From NCBI RefSeq assembly GCF_030269305.1, contig NZ_BSTC01000022.1, forward strand, positions 21,479 through 85,478: a stretch of 64,000 nt of DNA, read 5' to 3'. Below the pieces are notes generated by a model. It did not search any database. It worked only from the letters and a program-made list of their open reading frames with translations, and was not told where the DNA came from. Position numbers and translations under genes: made by a program. Below, in pieces: positions 51,901 through 59,960 of this stretch (positions are counted from its first letter, which is position 1; every line of letters begins with the position of its first letter). This DNA is from Kineosporia sp. NBRC 101731. Lineage in GTDB: Bacteria; Actinomycetota; Actinomycetes; Actinomycetales; Kineosporiaceae.

Positions 51901-52767
51901 GTCCGAGAACTCCTCGGCCAGGGAGATGTCCGCGGCCAGAATCGCGTCGAGCAGGTTCCGGGCGTCCCGGATCCCCTCCGGCACCGTACCCCCGGCGGGT
52001 AGCTCGCCACCTTCGGCCATCGGCGAGGCACCTGGCAGCATGCGCCGGATAGCGGCCGACAGCAACAGCTTCTGCGTTCGCTGCACCACCGCCCCAGGCT
52101 CCGGGCCGGTCTGCTGCGGCCGGCGGGTCATCACGTTGATGATCATCTCGGCCAGCGCCGCCGAGAGACGCTGGCGCACCTCGGCCTGGGTCAGCCGATG
52201 AATCCGCTGCCCGTTCGCGTCGCTGACCTCCAGCGACGCGATCGGGTCGGCCTCGTCGTCGGCCCACCGGTCGAGCGGCACGTCCAGCCGGTTCTGCCGG
52301 AAATCGGCCAGGAACTTCGGGTCCCGGCTCCTCGACGGCTCCCGGGGACGCATCGGCGGCAGGGCCAGCAACGGCAGCCAGGTCAGCCCGGCGTCCAGCT
52401 CGAACGCCTCGTGATCGGCGTAGGACAGGTCGACGTCCACGACCACGTCGGTGTCCACGGCCTGGGCCAGCTTGACGTGCAGTACCTCGGTCGTGCGACG
52501 GCACCAGGAGTTGTTCGCGACCAGGTAGAGCAGTTCCCGCCCGAGCCGGGAGTCCCGCTCGAACCGGACATCTTCGCTCCGGTACTCCTCGAGCGTTACC
52601 TGGCCCAGAGCCGCGCGCAGCCGTTCGGTACGGGAGATGACCGCCCGCTGCTGCTCCTCCTGCGTACCGGCCGCCTCCGCCATCCAGCCCTCCACCCGCG
52701 CGTCCGCCCGCTCGAAACTACCTATCAGCCAATCGAAATGCGCCGAACCACCGGCGGATCGGGCCAC
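48961..52767 (-). CDS. Giant membrane protein with twin C-terminal ACT-like domains
   Basis: A 1268-aa protein of unknown function. The N-terminal 600 residues are soluble-looking with Arg-rich helices and a Pro-rich part near 300-340. Four membrane helices lie between about 633 and 742 (GGLNLAVLGVLCVLLGLYP, FGSVLPTVLLAMALALLPL). A cytoplasmic middle domain follows, then two ACT-like modules at about 1040-1090 (LALTAHSRVGLLRDVLTGLA) and 1142-1215 (LLLQIFLRTPDRPGVLRETL), which usually bind small ligands. The frame starts 43 bases inside the upstream PPTase gene. The start is uncertain; ATG 52683 is an alternative. No Walker or kinase motif was found. Confidence 0.75.
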   Translation of the reverse strand: MARSAGGSAHFDWLIGSFERADARVEGWMAEAAGTQEEQQRAVISRTERLRAALGQVTLEEYRSEDVRFERDSRLGRELLYLVANNSWCRRTTEVLHVKLAQAVDTDVVVDVDLSYADHEAFELDAGLTWLPLLALPPMRPREPSRSRDPKFLADFRQNRLDVPLDRWADDEADPIASLEVSDANGQRIHRLTQAEVRQRLSAALAEMIINVMTRRPQQTGPEPGAVVQRTQKLLLSAAIRRMLPGASPMAEGGELPAGGTVPEGIRDARNLLDAILAADISLAEEFSDADAPAGLHPPEPSPPTSTIAVVQAPERTAGPRPGLDTEVMKVLTGPNVPGGPGTGPIAVDSRVDSWLEDGGRLRPALGSHVGEILEALVGTTLVVIAIRDEGRPMSYTVHVPSRRLVRQGRAWFQPRALLSIDLLAPTAHADRQIRLVLPEGVVCRGDRVQGRIDVELPSPFERLEALMRRLFPRQMPPDRPSSWVDVQIAEMALHKVDSALDSLRYYLVEATHEELADDGGPRGWFSRGQRRPTREELTRRLDTRLRELRGHLDRVRADGVLGDGMAGLWQAWDSGSWFPRWMRRRVDVNTASVNLVMLRASSVDDIAIRARPIRARIEADLALSEVSDVARYTGGLNLAVLGVLCVLLGLYPPKGDGAGDAVQVLATILTLFSAVLAGRVELGHASTLRGLMTRATYWLMFGSVLPTVLLAMALALLPLHYATGAAVTAFVVQSLLMLRFRRTEPLRSKPGQRSRSARMRVTSAYSPEYARVDMLRGRRSRALITEALLLGRDAFAYVVTRPAGEGQLLRLLEGSQTGGNPVTTARRSVVRFLNARGVDVRAAAPDPVNLLGAVQSATAGRAMTYLVFRDQPMDDWRAVSGDKDDVVAPVPLDPDRVAPQEPPEWVLRIMIGLPVSPVAIALSRHPVMAVVSAAARYNFQVGSVQLPAPPPPGHAGQGLRWIQLSVGVTYRRGDSLRGLGSFLYRVHRMDGMAFGGGKLSVLVQINAERPPLSPLSSSKPLSDKDFDVVPDDEAASDPERNWRTLALTAHSRVGLLRDVLTGLATQAPNFELASLTVEGVYGQTVLFLVGRERLSGAPAREDSLRDTLQHWMRPSDRLIVAVDRRLSARMLDGASGQRERLLLQIFLRTPDRPGVLRETLRNLARALETYGPAGHAYGEALEKIDVWFVTMEVANGRTFRGHLTVRLPGEPDSWADWAAVDWSAVERSMSQASAQAARGEGNDAAMGGAVAIMDDTVITVELMRTAG

Positions 52768-53534
52768 CCCTCGGGGCGCAGTACCGCCACTGCCGCAGCC
52801 ACGTCGGGAGCCAGGTCGAGGTCGGTACCCGCGACCCGCCCGACCCCTGACGGCATCGAGGCCGACCAGGTCGCACCCTCAGCGTCCGAGGTGACCACAT
52901 GACGCAGGGGCAGAGACAGCCCGTGCCCGCTGGCCTTGACCGACGACTCCTTGCGCGCCCAGGTGAGCAGGCGCCGGTGCTCGCGGTCGGCCCGGCGCTC
53001 GGTGGCGGCCCACTCCTGGTCGGCGAAGATCGAGTTCCGCAACGCGTTCCAGTCCACCGTGCGCCCCTGCTCGGCGTCCACGCCCACCTGTACCCCGGGG
53101 GCGGCGAGCGCCACGATGACCACCTCACCGGAGTGCGAGAGATTGATCTCCACATCCCGACTACCGTCGGTGGCTTCGAGAAATGGCTTACCATGCCCGT
53201 TCTCGCCGCACGAGATACAGAACGACCCGAGCTGCAACTGTGCCGGTGGGGTTCCGGTGACGGCCGAGAGCAGCCGCCGCAGCATCGAGTGGGCGGCCAG
53301 CCCACGGTCCCGGTCCTGCGCGCGCCGGTAGCGCTCGATCTTGGCCAGGCGGGTCTCGCTCAGGTCGGCCGCGAGCTGCGTCCGGACGTCGTCGGCGAGG
53401 TTGCCGACGTCCACCCGGGACCACCAGATCTCGATCTCCGTGCCCCGTGGCGCCGGGTGGCTGCCCGGGGAAGGGATCGCGTTCAGGACGTGCTCCCGCG
53501 GCGTCGTCGTCGGGGGTGTACGGGCTTCAGGCAC
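52725..53534 (-). CDS. 4'-phosphopantetheinyl transferase
   Basis: A protein of about 269 residues of the Sfp type that loads phosphopantetheine on carrier proteins. It shows INLSHSGEVVIVAL, GVDAEQGR (metal-binding Asp) and WARKESSVKASGHG with the catalytic Glu and Lys. Upstream codons to 53582 have poor third-position bias, so GTG 53534 is preferred; a CATCCT hexamer six bases before it could be a leaderless -10. It may serve polyketide or peptide synthetases elsewhere. It overlaps the 1268-aa gene by 43 bases. Confidence 0.87.
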   Translation of the reverse strand: MPEARTPPTTTPREHVLNAIPSPGSHPAPRGTEIEIWWSRVDVGNLADDVRTQLAADLSETRLAKIERYRRAQDRDRGLAAHSMLRRLLSAVTGTPPAQLQLGSFCISCGENGHGKPFLEATDGSRDVEINLSHSGEVVIVALAAPGVQVGVDAEQGRTVDWNALRNSIFADQEWAATERRADREHRRLLTWARKESSVKASGHGLSLPLRHVVTSDAEGATWSASMPSGVGRVAGTDLDLAPDVAAAVAVLRPEGWPDPPVVRRISIG

Positions 53535-53654
53535 CCGGACAGGATGCCCTGATCGGCGTGGCAATGCCACGAAACCCCACAATTCCGCAACCGCCCCGTG
53601 TCCATCGACTGATCATGCCCGACCCCGGGGAGCCGGTCAGAGGCGGGGGAAGTA

Positions 53655-54035
53655 CTACTCGCCCTGCTCACGCTCGCTGGGCTTCTCCAGCACCACCACC
53701 CGGGCACCGCGCGGGTTCAGGTGCTCCATGAACCGCTTGATCGTGCCGCCCTTGCCCGCCGCGTCGCGACCCTCGAAGAGGATCACCACCTTCTCGCCGG
53801 AGCTCTTCACCCAGTTCTGGAGTTTCAGCAGCTCGATCTGGAGCAGCCGTTTCTCCGCCTCGTAGACGTCGCGGCCCATCCGCTCGGAGTACGGGTAGCC
53901 CTCGCGCCAGGTGTCCACCGGGTCCCCGGCCGGGGTGATCAGCACCGGGTCGTCGTCATCGGTGTCGTCGACGCTCAGGCCCTCCACGGGCCGGCCGCCG
54001 CCGGGCGCCCGCAGGTGCTCGCTGAGTTCGGCCAT
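53655..54035 (-). pseudogene. Truncated polyphosphate kinase 2 (PPK2)
   Basis: 126 codons matching the N-terminal third of PPK2: LLQIELLKLQNWVKSSGEKV, then Walker A FEGRDAAGKGGTIKR and HLNPRGARVVVLEKPSEREQ. The frame stops at a TAG where the family has the Trp of the E-W-Y-F-x-R motif. The next codons read Y-F-P-R-L before a second stop, so the likely change is TGG to TAG followed by loss of the rest. The Walker B and lid motifs are absent, and only 120 bases remain before the neighbouring gene. It is unlikely to be active; a short functional peptide cannot be excluded. Confidence 0.8.
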
Positions 54036-54399
54036 CCGCTCGTCCGCCGGGGGGGTTCTCCATCCCGCGACGTTCGCATCGCGTACCGGCTGTCCGACAG
54101 ATCGTGAGGCGGAGTTTCACGGCCCCAGGGGCAGGAGTTCACCGCTCGTTGGTCAACGGTTGCCCGGTGTTCCCCCGGCCCGCGCGGGTCGCCCGGGTCG
54201 GGGCCGACGGCAACAGCAATAATTTTGGACGCGGACGGGCACCTGACCTGCCCGGAAACCGTCACGGGGACCGGACGTGCCGAGGTTCTCAGGAGGCGCC
54301 GTGATCATCGCTGCCGGATGATGGCAGCCCCATGCTGACCTCTCCGCCCGGTAGGGCCGGGAGGGGCCCAAGTTCCGCCCCGAAGGAGCCGAGCACACC
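54036..54399. other. 364-bp leader before CNNM/CBS gene
   Basis: No gene is seen. It contains several GC-rich inverted stretches (for example around 54330-54380) that could fold as an RNA leader. I recognise no known riboswitch. The ribosome site is probably GAAGGAG about 15 bases before ATG 54400. Confidence 0.4.
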
Positions 54400-55848
54400 A
54401 TGTGGGTCGAGATCGCCCTGGTCGCCGTGCTGATCCTGATCAACGCCGCGCTCTCGGGCTCCGAGATGGCTCTGGTCTCGTTACGTGAGAGCCAGGTCAA
54501 CCGCCTGGCCACGGAGAGCGAGAAGGGTCGTCGGCTGGCCAGTCTGACGAACGACCCGACACGTTTCCTGTCCACCATCCAGATCGGCATCACCCTGGCC
54601 GGTGCGCTGGCGTCGGCCACGGCCGCCGTGTCGCTGGCCCAGCCGCTGATCGAGCCGCTCGGCTTCCTCGGGAGCGCGGCCGAGCCGGTCTCGGTCGTCG
54701 TGGTGACGATCATGCTGACGTACGTGACGCTGGTGATCGGCGAGCTGGCCCCGAAGCGGATCGCGATGCAGACCGCCCAGTCGTGGGCGCTGCGCGCGGC
54801 CGGCCCGATCAACCTGATCTCGGTGCTGGCCCGGCCGCTGGTCTGGATCCTCGCCAAGTCGACGGAACTGGTCGTCCGGATGGTCGGCCTGGACCCGAAG
54901 GCGGCGCGCGAGGAGGTCTCCGAGGAGGAGATCAAGGACATGATCGCCGCCCAGGAGTCCATCCCCGAGCAGCAGCGCTCGATCATCGAGGGCGCGCTCG
55001 AACTCGACGAGCGCAAGCTCTACCAGGTGCTGGTGCCGCGCACCGACGTGGTCTTCGTGACGGCTGCGCAAGACGCCTCGACCGCCCGCGACCTACTGAT
55101 CGAGGCCGGACTCTCCCGGGCCCCGGTGATCGGCGAGACCGAGGACGACGTCATCGGTTTCGTGCACCTGCGACAGCTCGTGGCCGGGATCGGCGCGGTC
55201 GCCGACTACGTGCGTCCCGCCCTGGTGCTTCCCGACTCGGCCGGTGTGCTGCAGGCCCTGGGCCGCATGCAGCAGCAGCGCGGTCAGCTGGCCCTGGTGA
55301 TGGACGAGTTCGGCGCGGTCGCCGGCATCGTGACGCTCGAAGACCTGCTCGAGGAGATCGTCGGCGAGATCTACGACGAGTTCGACCTGGACACCGCACA
55401 GGTCCTGCACCGGCCCGACGGCGATATCGAGCTGAACGGCTCCTTCCCCGCCCATGACCTGACCGACCTGGGCATCGACCTGAACGCGGGCCGGAGCGCG
55501 ACGATCGCCGGGATCATGCTGGAGGCCCTGGGCGAGTTCCCGGCCGCCGGCACCGAGACCGTCGTGGGCAACTGGCGCCTCACCGCGCTCGAGGTCACGC
55601 CGCGGGCCATCCTCCGGGTCCAGGTGCACCCGCTGGACTCCGACGAGCTGGCCCAGATCGAGGCCGCCAAGGAGACCGCGCGCCAGGCCCGCGAGAACCG
55701 CGATCTGCCGCCCGCCCCCGAACTGCCGGCCGGGCCCACCGAGGAGCCCACCGAGGAGCCCGCCGTGGCCGCCACGTCCACCCCGGCCGAACTGGCAGCC
55801 CTCGACCTGACCCCTGCCGATCCCCCGGCCCACACCGACAAGGCCTGA
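54400..55848 (+). CDS. CNNM/CBS-domain hemolysin-family transporter-like protein
   Basis: A 482-aa membrane protein. An N-terminal CNNM domain with four helices (about 1-150, NAALSGSEMALVSLRESQ, IGELAPKRIAMQ) is followed by a CBS pair (about 200-320, VPRTDVVFVTAAQ, LALVMDEFGAVAGIVTLEDL) and a CorC_HlyC domain. Family members have been linked to magnesium or cobalt efflux; the hemolysin name is historical. The last 60 residues are Pro/Glu-rich. A palindromic repeat lies about 30 bases after the stop and may act as terminator. Confidence 0.9.
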   Translation: MWVEIALVAVLILINAALSGSEMALVSLRESQVNRLATESEKGRRLASLTNDPTRFLSTIQIGITLAGALASATAAVSLAQPLIEPLGFLGSAAEPVSVVVVTIMLTYVTLVIGELAPKRIAMQTAQSWALRAAGPINLISVLARPLVWILAKSTELVVRMVGLDPKAAREEVSEEEIKDMIAAQESIPEQQRSIIEGALELDERKLYQVLVPRTDVVFVTAAQDASTARDLLIEAGLSRAPVIGETEDDVIGFVHLRQLVAGIGAVADYVRPALVLPDSAGVLQALGRMQQQRGQLALVMDEFGAVAGIVTLEDLLEEIVGEIYDEFDLDTAQVLHRPDGDIELNGSFPAHDLTDLGIDLNAGRSATIAGIMLEALGEFPAAGTETVVGNWRLTALEVTPRAILRVQVHPLDSDELAQIEAAKETARQARENRDLPPAPELPAGPTEEPTEEPAVAATSTPAELAALDLTPADPPAHTDKA

Positions 55849-55880
55849 CGACCTGGCGCCCCTCCCCCAGAACCCCTGTT

Positions 55881-55963
55881 CGTGATCATGCAAAATCTCC
55901 CCAGCGTTCTAGAACTCTCTCCATCACAGTTCTAGAACTCCGGGGAGGTTTTGCATGATCACG
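55881..55963. repeat. Long inverted repeat with two GTTCTAGAAC palindromes
   Basis: CGTGATCATGCAAAA (55881-55895) pairs with TTTTGCATGATCACG (55949-55963). The pairing continues through CTCCCC/GGGGAG. Two palindromic GTTCTAGAAC copies (55906-55915, 55929-55938) lie in the centre. The outer core is shared with 63703-63752 and 23203-23217. The rest of 55849-56213 has no gene. Confidence 0.85.
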
Positions 55964-56213
55964 GAGGAAAGACGGGGACTTACTCGGGGCCGTGGGACGC
56001 GCGGGATCGCTCAGCCGTCCCGCCAGGGTTGGCCCACCTGCCTCGGACGCCATGAAGGCGCAGGTCAGGGGCTTGGCCAAAAGCGGTGCAGAGCCGGTGC
56101 CGGACCTGCGCAGCGCGGCGGATTGATATGCAACCGCCAGGTCCGGGATAATTCTTCCGGCTGCCCAAACAGCCACAACCGGGTTATCCACGGCCGAAAG
56201 GGTTGTTGCGCTG

Positions 56214-56813
56214 ATGGCAGGCGAGCGGACCGGTCCGAGCACGCCCACGATCGTGCTGATCGCAGTACTGGCAACGCCTGTCGTGCTGATCCTGATCTTC
56301 TGGATGATCGGCAGCGGCGGGGGTGACAGCGCGGCGGCCAAGTCCAACCTGCCCCAGCTGGTGGGCAAAGGGCTGGAATGGGCCAAGGACAAGGCCGACA
56401 AGTCCGGTTTCGACAAGGTGGAGACCCACGACGCCCTGGGCCGTGACCGGCGCTGGAGCGATGACAAGGAGTGGGTGGTCTGCTTCCAGACCCCCGCCGC
56501 GGGCTCCCGCGACGAAGACTCCAAGGTCGAGCTGGGCGCGGTGCAGCTCGACGAGAAGTGCCCCTCGTCCGACCAGGCGCTGTACAAGGTCGCGACCACC
56601 GAGATGCCCGACCTGGAGAACCGCACGGCCTACATGGCCGGCCAGATCCTCGGTGAGAAGGCCAGCGTGCGCTTCATCGACCGGGAAGACGGCGACACGG
56701 TCGACGGCAACCTCGGCGACTGGCGGGTCTGTGACCAGCGACCCAAGGCCGGCGACACGTTCGACGGCGTGCCCGTCACCGTGACGGTCGCCCCCTACGA
56801 AGAGCGCTGCTGA
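56214..56813 (+). CDS. Membrane-anchored PASTA-like protein
   Basis: A 199-aa protein with one membrane helix (about 12-32, IVLIAVLATPVVLILIFWMI). Two PASTA-like modules follow: LPQLVGKGLEWAKDKADKSG and MPDLENRTAYMAGQILGEKA. Cysteines at about 88, 115, 170 and 199 suggest disulfides. PASTA domains bind peptidoglycan or beta-lactams in kinases and PBPs; here there is no kinase or PBP domain. It is probably a sensor or anchor. ATG 56214 has GGGTT but no strong ribosome site. Confidence 0.75.
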   Translation: MAGERTGPSTPTIVLIAVLATPVVLILIFWMIGSGGGDSAAAKSNLPQLVGKGLEWAKDKADKSGFDKVETHDALGRDRRWSDDKEWVVCFQTPAAGSRDEDSKVELGAVQLDEKCPSSDQALYKVATTEMPDLENRTAYMAGQILGEKASVRFIDREDGDTVDGNLGDWRVCDQRPKAGDTFDGVPVTVTVAPYEERC

Positions 56814-56974
56814 ACCGTATTCCTCGCACAGGGGGGATCAACAGGACCACCCTCGGCCCGGCTCGCGGCGCAAAGTCGCAGGTAGCCTGGCCGAGCGTGG
56901 TTCTGATCCAACCCGCCGGCTCGTCACCGGACAGGACAGCCTCTGCCCGGTGACTGCAGAGACTGAGGAGAACG

Positions 56975-58450
56975 GTGAGCACCAGTTCGGATAACGACGT
57001 CACGACGAAAACCGGCTCCGCCAACATCGGCGTGACCGGCCTCGCCGTCATGGGCCGCAACCTGGCCCGTAATCTGGCCCGCCACGGCCACCAGGTGGCA
57101 GTTCACAACCGCACGTACGCCCGCACCCAGAGCCTGATCGACGATCACGGCGACGAGGGTACGTTCGTCCCCAGCGAGTCGCTGGAAGACTTCGTCGACT
57201 CCCTGCAGAAACCCCGCGTCGTCATCGTCATGGTGAAGGCCGGCCCGGGCACCGATGCCGTCATCGACGATCTGGTGCCGCTGCTGGAAGAGGGCGACAT
57301 CGTCGTCGACACCGGCAATGCGCACTTCGCCGACACCCGGCGACGGGAAGAGGCCCTCAAGACGAAAGGCCTGCACTTCGTCGGCTGCGGTGTCAGCGGC
57401 GGCGAGGAGGGCGCGCTGCTCGGGCCGAGCATCATGCCCGGCGGCTCGACGTGGGCGTACGACCGGCTCGGCCCGATGTTCGAGTCGATCGCCGCGCAGG
57501 TCGACGGCACCCCCTGCTGCACGCACATCGGCCCGGACGGCGCCGGTCACTTCGTGAAGATGGTGCACAACGGCATCGAGTACGCCGACATGCAGCTCAT
57601 CGCGGAGGCCTACGACCTGCTGCGCCAAGGGCTGGGCGCCACGCCCGTGCAGATCGCCGACATCTTCCGCACCTGGAACGAGGGCGACCTGGAGTCGTTC
57701 CTCATCGAGATCACGGTCGACGTGCTCAGCCACATCGACGAGCGCACCGGCAAGCCGTTCGTCGACATCGTGCAGGACCAGGCCGAGCAGAAGGGCACGG
57801 GCCGCTGGACCGTGCAGAACGCGCTCGAGCTGGGCGTCCCGATCACCGGCATCGCCGAGGCCACCTTCGCCCGCTCGCTGTCCGGCCACGCCGCCCAGCG
57901 CGCCGCCGCGGGTGAGGCGTTCGGCTCGGGCGTCATCGATGGCTGGGTCGCGGACGGCGACCGCGACGCGTTCGTCGAAGACGTCCGCCAGGCGCTGTAC
58001 GCCTCCAAGGTCGTGGCCTACGCCCAGGGGTTCGACCACATCGCGGCGGGCAGCGAAGAATTCGGCTGGGACATCGACCGGGGGAAGACCGCGACGATCT
58101 GGCGGGGCGGCTGCATCATCCGCGCCCGTTTCCTCGACCGGATCCGCGAGGCCTACGACGACCAGCCGAAGCTGGAAAGCCTTCTGGTGGCACCGTACTT
58201 CGCCGGCGCGGTGTCGAGCGGCTCCGACGCGTGGCGCCGGGTCGTCTCCGCCGCCGCACTGAACGGCGTTGCCACTCCGGCCTTCTCGTCGTCGCTGGCG
58301 TACTACGACGGTCTGCGCCGCGACCGCCTTCCGGCCTCGCTGATCCAGGGCCTGCGTGACCTGTTCGGCGCGCACACCTATCGCCGCGTCGACGCCGCGG
58401 GGTCGTTCCACACGCTGTGGGCGGGCGACAAGTCCGAGATCGAAAGCTGA
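56975..58450 (+). CDS. gnd: 6-phosphogluconate dehydrogenase (decarboxylating)
   Basis: A 491-aa enzyme of the pentose phosphate pathway producing ribulose 5-phosphate and NADPH. It has the dinucleotide fold GVTGLAVMGRNLARNLARHG, VGCGVSGGEEGALLGPSIMP, and the catalytic Lys/His region GAGHFVKMVHNGIEYADMQL. The C-terminal FGAHTYRRVDAAGSFHTLW fits the long NADP-dependent form. GTG 56975 has GAGGAGAAC upstream. A 26-bp terminator follows and separates it from convergent ilvA. Confidence 0.96.
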   Translation: MSTSSDNDVTTKTGSANIGVTGLAVMGRNLARNLARHGHQVAVHNRTYARTQSLIDDHGDEGTFVPSESLEDFVDSLQKPRVVIVMVKAGPGTDAVIDDLVPLLEEGDIVVDTGNAHFADTRRREEALKTKGLHFVGCGVSGGEEGALLGPSIMPGGSTWAYDRLGPMFESIAAQVDGTPCCTHIGPDGAGHFVKMVHNGIEYADMQLIAEAYDLLRQGLGATPVQIADIFRTWNEGDLESFLIEITVDVLSHIDERTGKPFVDIVQDQAEQKGTGRWTVQNALELGVPITGIAEATFARSLSGHAAQRAAAGEAFGSGVIDGWVADGDRDAFVEDVRQALYASKVVAYAQGFDHIAAGSEEFGWDIDRGKTATIWRGGCIIRARFLDRIREAYDDQPKLESLLVAPYFAGAVSSGSDAWRRVVSAAALNGVATPAFSSSLAYYDGLRRDRLPASLIQGLRDLFGAHTYRRVDAAGSFHTLWAGDKSEIES

Positions 58451-58501
58451 AATTGAGGACGAGGTGGGCACCCAGGGTGCCCACCTCGTCCTCAATTTCA
58501 G
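58447..58501. terminator. 26-bp convergent terminator gnd / ilvA
   Basis: Perfect stem of 26 bp with a three-base loop: the left arm starts CTGAAATTGAGGACGAGG, the right arm ends CCTCGTCCTCAATTTCAG. It begins one base before the gnd stop codon. It is followed by TTTT on the plus strand. Confidence 0.9.
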
Positions 58502-58507
58502 AGATTT

Positions 58508-59788
58508 TCAGAGGAGGTAGCGAAACAGCGGACTGTCGGCCGGGATCTTCTCGATGTCCGGCGGCGACGCCTTCATCCGGGCGAGCAGAGCCGGGAGATC
58601 GGCCGGGCTGCCCAGCTCGATACCGACCAGCGCCGGCCCGGTCTCCCGGTTGTTGCGCTTCACGTACTCGAACAGCGTGATGTCGTCGTCCGGCCCCAGC
58701 ACGTCGTCCAGAAAACGGCGCAGCGCACCGGGTTCCTGCGGGAAACCGACCAGGAAGTAGTGCTTGCGGCCCTCGTGGATCAGCGCCCGCTCGACCACCT
58801 CGGCGTAGCGACTGACGTCGTTGTTGCCACCGCTCAGCAGGACCAGCACGTTCGCCCCCGGCTGGGGCCGCACCACGTCACCGAGAGCGGCGGCGGCCAG
58901 GGCCCCGGCGGGCTCGGCGATGATGCCGTCGGACTGGTAGAGGGCGAGCATCTCGGTGCAGACCCGGCCCTCGGCCACGCTGACCACCTCGACCTTGGCG
59001 TCACGCACGATCGGGAAGGTGACGTCACCGGCCCGGCGCACCGCGGCCCCGTCCACGAAACCGTCGATCTCCGGCAGCGTGACGGGCTCCCCGGCCTGTA
59101 GCGCGGCCGACATGCAGGCCGCACCGGCAGGCTCCACCCCCACCAGGCGCACCTCCGGATGCCGCTCGGCCAGCCAGATGGCAGTGCCGGCGAGCAGACC
59201 GCCGCCTCCGACCGGGATCACCACGACCTCGGGCCGGTCCTCGCCCAGCTCTTCCAGCTGGGCGAAGGCCTCGGCGACCGCCGTGCCCTGGCCCGCGACG
59301 GTCCACGGGTGGTCGAAGGCCGGAACCAGCGTGGCCCCGGTGAGCAGGGCGTCCGCAGCGGCCTCGGCCGCCGCGTCGTCATAGGTGTCTCCCTTGACCC
59401 GCACTTCGACCAGGTCCCCACCGAGCACGGCGATGCGGTCGCGTTTCTGCCGGGGCGTCGTGCGCGGCAGGTACACCCGGCCGTGCACACCGAGTTTCCC
59501 GCAGGCGTAGGCCAGGCCCTGGGCGTGATTGCCGGCGCTCGCACAGACCACCCCGGCCTCCCGCGCCTGCGCAGTCAGCTGGGCGATCAGGTTGTAGGCC
59601 CCCCGCACCTTGTACGAGCGCACCGGTTGCAGGTCTTCGCGCTTCACCCAGACCCGGCCGGCGATCCGGGCTCCGACCCGGTCGAGCGGTTGCAGCGGAG
59701 TGGGTGCCAGAACGGCCGAAAGCCGTTGCGCTGCCTGCTCCACGTCGTCCGCGGTCACCGGCCCCGATGATTGCGTTGTCGTCGCCAC
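58508..59788 (-). CDS. ilvA: Threonine ammonia-lyase (threonine deaminase)
   Basis: A 426-aa PLP enzyme converting threonine to 2-oxobutanoate for isoleucine synthesis. PLP lysine K60 lies in RSYKVRGAY, SAGNHAQGLAYACGK and the phosphate loop VGGGGLLAGT follow, and a shortened ACT-like C-terminal domain (KHYFLVGFPQEPGALRRFL) is present. GTG 59788 is preferred, with TAGGCT seven bases upstream. The enamine released here is a known RidA substrate class, but the RidA gene lies 55 kb away. Confidence 0.94.
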   Translation of the reverse strand: MATTTQSSGPVTADDVEQAAQRLSAVLAPTPLQPLDRVGARIAGRVWVKREDLQPVRSYKVRGAYNLIAQLTAQAREAGVVCASAGNHAQGLAYACGKLGVHGRVYLPRTTPRQKRDRIAVLGGDLVEVRVKGDTYDDAAAEAAADALLTGATLVPAFDHPWTVAGQGTAVAEAFAQLEELGEDRPEVVVIPVGGGGLLAGTAIWLAERHPEVRLVGVEPAGAACMSAALQAGEPVTLPEIDGFVDGAAVRRAGDVTFPIVRDAKVEVVSVAEGRVCTEMLALYQSDGIIAEPAGALAAAALGDVVRPQPGANVLVLLSGGNNDVSRYAEVVERALIHEGRKHYFLVGFPQEPGALRRFLDDVLGPDDDITLFEYVKRNNRETGPALVGIELGSPADLPALLARMKASPPDIEKIPADSPLFRYLL

Positions 59789-59795
59789 GAGGGGC

Positions 59796-59801
59796 AGCCT
59801 A
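59796..59801 (-). promoter_or_regulatory. Leaderless -10 of ilvA
   Basis: TAGGCT on the minus strand, seven bases before GTG 59788. Confidence 0.45.
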
Positions 59802-59960
59802 GGCGCAGGCCGCAGCCGCGTGGAGGGTCGTCTCACCTGCCGTCACCGGTGTGTCCTGCGGGCGCGGTGAGGCCGTCCGGGTGACGCCGGGGTTCAGGTC
59901 CGGCGCCGGGATGTCGAGAGCCTTGGGGTCCCTGCGCACCGGAGCAGAAGGAGATGCACG

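Noticed and set aside
48961..52767. NAD-dependent glutamate dehydrogenase, first considered because of size and ACT-like parts
   Set aside because: No dehydrogenase motif is present and four membrane helices lie in the middle.
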